Part shown: piece after piece, positions 60,781 to 64,000 of the stretch | Layout: the number at the start of each line of letters is the position of its first letter | How positions within the stretch are numbered: position 1 is the stretch's first letter | From: Nosema muscidifuracis | Lineage: Eukaryota > Microsporidia > Nosematidae | NCBI GenBank assembly: GCA_028335825.1 | Contig: JAIOKI010000008.1 | Coordinates: 186,001-250,000, forward strand | Direction: 5' to 3' | DNA length: 64,000 nt | The notes under the pieces: model-generated | Seen by the model: the letters and a program-made list of their open reading frames with translations, nothing else | Databases searched by the model: none | What the model was told of the DNA's origin: nothing | Made by a program: the position numbers and the translations under genes

Positions 60781-62028
60781 ATGAAACTTAGTGATCTCAA
60801 TTTAGAATACAAAAGTAGAACTATCTTAGATAGTAGAGGCAATCCAACTTCAGAAGTCGATATAATTTATACAGATAAGACATTCAGATCATCGTGTCCA
60901 TCAGGAGCATCTGTAGGTCAAAAAGAATGTCTTGTTCTTGTAGACAATCGAACTAAATATAATGGAAAGAGTATCGATGATGTGCATCATATCATTAAGG
61001 ATGTTATATGTCCGTTACTAAAAGATTCGAATGTTGATCCATTGGACTCTACGAATATGGACAAAATATTGTTAAGTATCGATAAATCAGATAATAAACA
61101 AAACGTGGGTGTTAATTCGATACTCCCATTTTCGTTATCTTTCTGTAAACTTTCAGCTTATTTAAATAACGAACTTCTTTTCAATTATATAAGTAGATTG
61201 TACGGTAATAAACCGAAAATGCCACTTCCTCATTTTAATGTATTAAATGGAGGTAAACATTCAGGAAATGAGTTCAGTATTCAAGAAATTATGATAGCAT
61301 TCGAATCAAATGATATAAGAGAGAATATAGAAAATGCCAGTGTATTCTACCAAGAACTTAAAAAAACAATTACCAAACATTATGGTGGAGCATTTACTAG
61401 TGTAGGTGATGAAGGTGGATTTGCACCTCCTATAAAATCCATGGATGAAGCTATTCTTCTTCTTAAAGAAACAGGAGACAATTGCAACAAAAAAAATTTT
61501 AAGATAGCTATTGATGTAGCAGCAAACAGTTTCTATGAGAATGAAAGTTACATAATGAATGGTGTAAAAATGTCTACAGAAGAGTTATGTGATTTTTATA
61601 TACAACTTATCAATAAGTATCCAATGATATACAGTATAGAAGACCCATTTTCTGAAGAAGACATTAAAGGATGGGAAATGTTTAGTAAAAAAGCTCCAAG
61701 AAATTTAAATATTGTAGGTGATGATCTTACAGTGACTAATACTAATGCTGTTAAGTTCGCTGGTAAAAATTTTCTTTGTAACGTACTTTTGGTTAAACCC
61801 AATCAAATAGGATCAGTTACTGAAACATTAGAAGCTGTAAAGATAGCTAGAGAATATGGTATGAAAATTATGGTATCTCATCGTAGTGGAGAAACTGAAA
61901 ATACATTTATATCACATTTAGCTGTAGGAATAGGATCTGAATATATCAAATCTGGGGCACCTTGTAGAGGAGAGCGTGTATCAAAATATAACGAATTGTT
62001 ACGTATTTACGAAGATTTGAATAAATAA
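60781..62028 (+). CDS. ENO: enolase
   Basis: A 415-aa protein catalysing 2-phosphoglycerate to phosphoenolpyruvate in glycolysis. Signatures: SRTILDSRGNPTSEVD, LNGGKHSGNEFSIQEIMI, GDEGGFAPP (catalytic Glu), YSIEDPFSEED and VGDDLTVTN (metal ligands), LLVKPNQIGSVTETLE (catalytic Lys) and SHRSGETENTF (His/Arg/Ser substrate loop). The loop SGASVGQKE replaces the usual SGASTG-x-x-E, with Val for Thr. The frame is open upstream to a TTG at 60766, but the ATG at 60781 starts the family N-terminus. There is no CCC before it. The reverse frame at 61596-61802 is a shadow. Confidence 0.97.
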   Translation: MKLSDLNLEYKSRTILDSRGNPTSEVDIIYTDKTFRSSCPSGASVGQKECLVLVDNRTKYNGKSIDDVHHIIKDVICPLLKDSNVDPLDSTNMDKILLSIDKSDNKQNVGVNSILPFSLSFCKLSAYLNNELLFNYISRLYGNKPKMPLPHFNVLNGGKHSGNEFSIQEIMIAFESNDIRENIENASVFYQELKKTITKHYGGAFTSVGDEGGFAPPIKSMDEAILLLKETGDNCNKKNFKIAIDVAANSFYENESYIMNGVKMSTEELCDFYIQLINKYPMIYSIEDPFSEEDIKGWEMFSKKAPRNLNIVGDDLTVTNTNAVKFAGKNFLCNVLLVKPNQIGSVTETLEAVKIAREYGMKIMVSHRSGETENTFISHLAVGIGSEYIKSGAPCRGERVSKYNELLRIYEDLNK

Positions 62029-62284
62029 ATTTTCAGCTTGTTTATCTTTACATTATTTACATATTTAAATAAATGAATATATTTTTAATTTAAAAAATTT
62101 ATCTTTAATAAATAAATATACTTACATTTTTATTTAAAGTACAACTCAAATAAATAGAAATTCATAAAATTACTAGTAAATTATTTTAATAATTAATTAC
62201 GACAGACTTTGTGATTGCTCTATTTCGTTAAAGTTATAATTTACATCACATTTACCCTAACCTTACATATTCTGTTAAATAATT

Positions 62285-62440
62285 ATTAATTATTATAAAT
62301 TGTATTTTATTAATTATTTCAGATCATATTTTATTTTTAATTATTATAGATCATTTTATTCTAAATTGTATTTTATTTTAATTATTATAGATCATATTAT
62401 TTTAAATATTATTTTATTTTAAATTGTATTTTTTTTCAAT
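62285..62440. repeat. degenerate AT repeat (AATTATTATAGATCATATTA)
   Basis: ATTATTATAGATCATWTTAT and TAAATTGTATTTTATTTTAA alternate about three times. Confidence 0.7.
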
Positions 62441-63429
62441 TATTTTGATATATTTGACAGATAAAATATTATTTTATTTATACTTTACATTTTGTTCATG
62501 GTTAATGAATTAAAAAATTGAAAAGTTAAGGTAATAAATTCAATTTTAACTAATTAAACAGATCTAATTTTTATATTAGTTTAGAAAATAATTGAAATAA
62601 TGGTGTTTAATTATTGCTTTCACTATTTATGGGTATATCAAGTATTAATAAATAAAATAAACATAACTATTGTTATAAAGTAAAAACTTAAATGACACCA
62701 ATACTCTTAAATTAAATAATTAATAAAATATTATATCTTTTAGTCTAATAGTAAAAAACATAAAGTTTATTTATTTTGTCTACTATTCTAAAAAAACTTC
62801 ATATTTTAGAAACATACTTGTAAATAATTAAAAAATACACCAGCATTTTAAAAGTTTTATATTAAAAATAAAAAAATTATTTGTCTAATAATTTATTTAT
62901 TACAAAGCATATCATTTATCCTTACTATTATATAAATTCTTATTTCCTAAATTGAAATATAATTGTTTTATTTATTAAAAACTATTCTTTACATTTAATA
63001 TTTTTAATTAATTCTATTATTATCTCTATAATAAGACTATTCTATACTTCTAGAAATAAAAAATCTTCTTTATTCAATAACTGATTTCTAATAAATTAAT
63101 TTATTGAATTTATGATTTAATAATTTAATTAGTATCTTCACAAAAAATCAAATATTTCTTTATTACATTAAGAACATACTTTTTAACAGAATAATTTAAT
63201 CTTGCATTTATTGTGGTAATATTTATTGTTTTAAATAAATGAATACTTGGAAGTAGTAATAAATAACTATAGACTGATTAAGATACTTATTATGTGAAAA
63301 AGTATTTTAGAATATTTATTTTCTTATCACTATACAATAAGAAAATAAATCATTTTGAATTTTATATTATTATCAACATAATATGATATCATATAATAAT
63401 TTTTAATTAAATTTATTTTTTTAATAGTT

Positions 63430-63671
63430 TACAAATATTTGACTGTAACAATAATTCTAATTACGTGGAACTGATGCTTATTTATTGAATATTTTAAAGG
63501 TATTTTACAATATTTGACTGAAACAATAATTCTAATTCACTTTAAGTTAATGTTCATTTATTGAATATTATTAAGGGTATTTTACAATGTTTGACTGAAA
63601 CAATAATTCTAATTACGTGGAACTGATACTCATTTATTGAATATTATTAAAGGTATTTTACAATGTTTGAT
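63430..63671. repeat. 75-77-bp tandem repeat, three copies plus a partial one
   Basis: TTTGACTGAAACAATAATTC occurs near 63438, 63513 and 63590, followed each time by TTTATTGAATATT. The final copy breaks off at 63671, about 90 bases before the last gene. Confidence 0.9.
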
Positions 63672-63758
63672 AATTTTTCATTTATTGTTTATCAATGATT
63701 CTCCTTTATTTCTTATCCAAAAATTTAAATAAATTTGCCGTTCTTTTATTATAAACAA

Positions 63759-64000
63759 ATGGCTAAAGTAATACACAAAAAAAGTAATCTAGATATAATT
63801 TATGAAATCATCACTATATACAGAAAAATGAAGCGTGGTAAGAATAATCAGAATATATACAGGATGCAGTTCAATATAGATCATGAAGAATCAGAACATA
63901 CTCTTCAAGAAAAAATTGAAGATAGTGGAAAATTTATAGATTTTTGTAAATATAGGAATTTGGATAATAAAAAATACATGTTTTATTCAGAAGAGACTAC
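63759..64000 (+). CDS. hypothetical protein, 5' part (runs off right edge)
   Basis: The frame opens at an ATG at 63759 and is open to the window end (80 codons plus two bases). The N-terminus is MAKVIHKKSNLDIIYEII with a basic, helical patch (YRKMKRGKNN) and then an acidic stretch (DHEESEHTLQEKIEDSG). There is no signal peptide and no CCC signal before the start. I do not recognise the family. The use of M, C, H and Q and the length of the frame favour a real gene. Confidence 0.65.
   Translation, partial: MAKVIHKKSNLDIIYEIITIYRKMKRGKNNQNIYRMQFNIDHEESEHTLQEKIEDSGKFIDFCKYRNLDNKKYMFYSEET

Larger units (their letters stand above)
62029..63758. other. spacer of about 1.7 kb, AT-rich with repeats
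   Basis: No supported gene or RNA. Repeats at 62285-62440 and 63430-63671 are listed; the middle is featureless. Confidence 0.5.

Noticed and set aside
62249-62262. TACCCTAACC, considered as an interstitial telomere repeat
   Set aside because: A single partial unit; no tandem copies, so chance is enough.

Overview
The window reads as nuclear DNA of a microsporidian, most likely of the Nosema/Vairimorpha clade. The evidence is extreme AT richness, intron-free compact genes, short divergent versions of conserved eukaryotic proteins, and a CCC/CCCC run sitting 0-10 bases before most start codons (the microsporidian CCC-type start signal). The clade is inferred from style, not from a search.

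Left part, about 1-30 kb: a gene-poor accessory region. A partial reverse-strand gene runs off the left edge (1-280). It is followed by nine tandem, same-strand members of one family of predicted secreted or membrane-anchored proteins (starts near 3950, 6675, 11147, 13590, 15987, 18749, 22163, 24153, 27432). The usual plan is an N-terminal signal peptide, a family domain, a coiled or low-complexity part, and a hydrophobic C-terminus. Two sub-families can be told apart. Three members look damaged: 6675 has stops beside both targeting segments, 18749 has a tail frameshift, and 24153 has an internal stop. Three members carry private in-frame repeats. Between them lie 0.7-4 kb of AT-rich DNA with a few faint coding relics.

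Right part, about 30-64 kb: a conserved core with about 20 genes on both strands. In order: Noc2-like, a 51-aa protein, REEP/Yop1-like, tRNA-Lys(CTT), a small hypothetical, Trm9-like methyltransferase, a gamma-tubulin-complex-like protein, secretory cyclophilin, M17 leucyl aminopeptidase, Exo84-like exocyst subunit, glycyl-tRNA synthetase, a Lys-rich protein, an MFS sugar-porter-like protein, a Zpr1-like protein, an IQGAP-like protein, a ubiquilin/Dsk2-like protein, a DcpS-like decapping enzyme, a dynamin-related GTPase, a four-helix membrane protein, enolase and a partial gene at the right edge. Almost every spacer carries its own private AT-rich minisatellite.

The core genes are housekeeping: translation (tRNA, GRS1, Trm9, Zpr1), membrane traffic (Exo84, dynamin, Yop1), cytoskeleton (IQGAP, GCP), protein turnover, RNA decay and glycolysis. 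The left-hand family is the best candidate for something undescribed: a rapidly diversifying parasite surface or secreted protein cluster.
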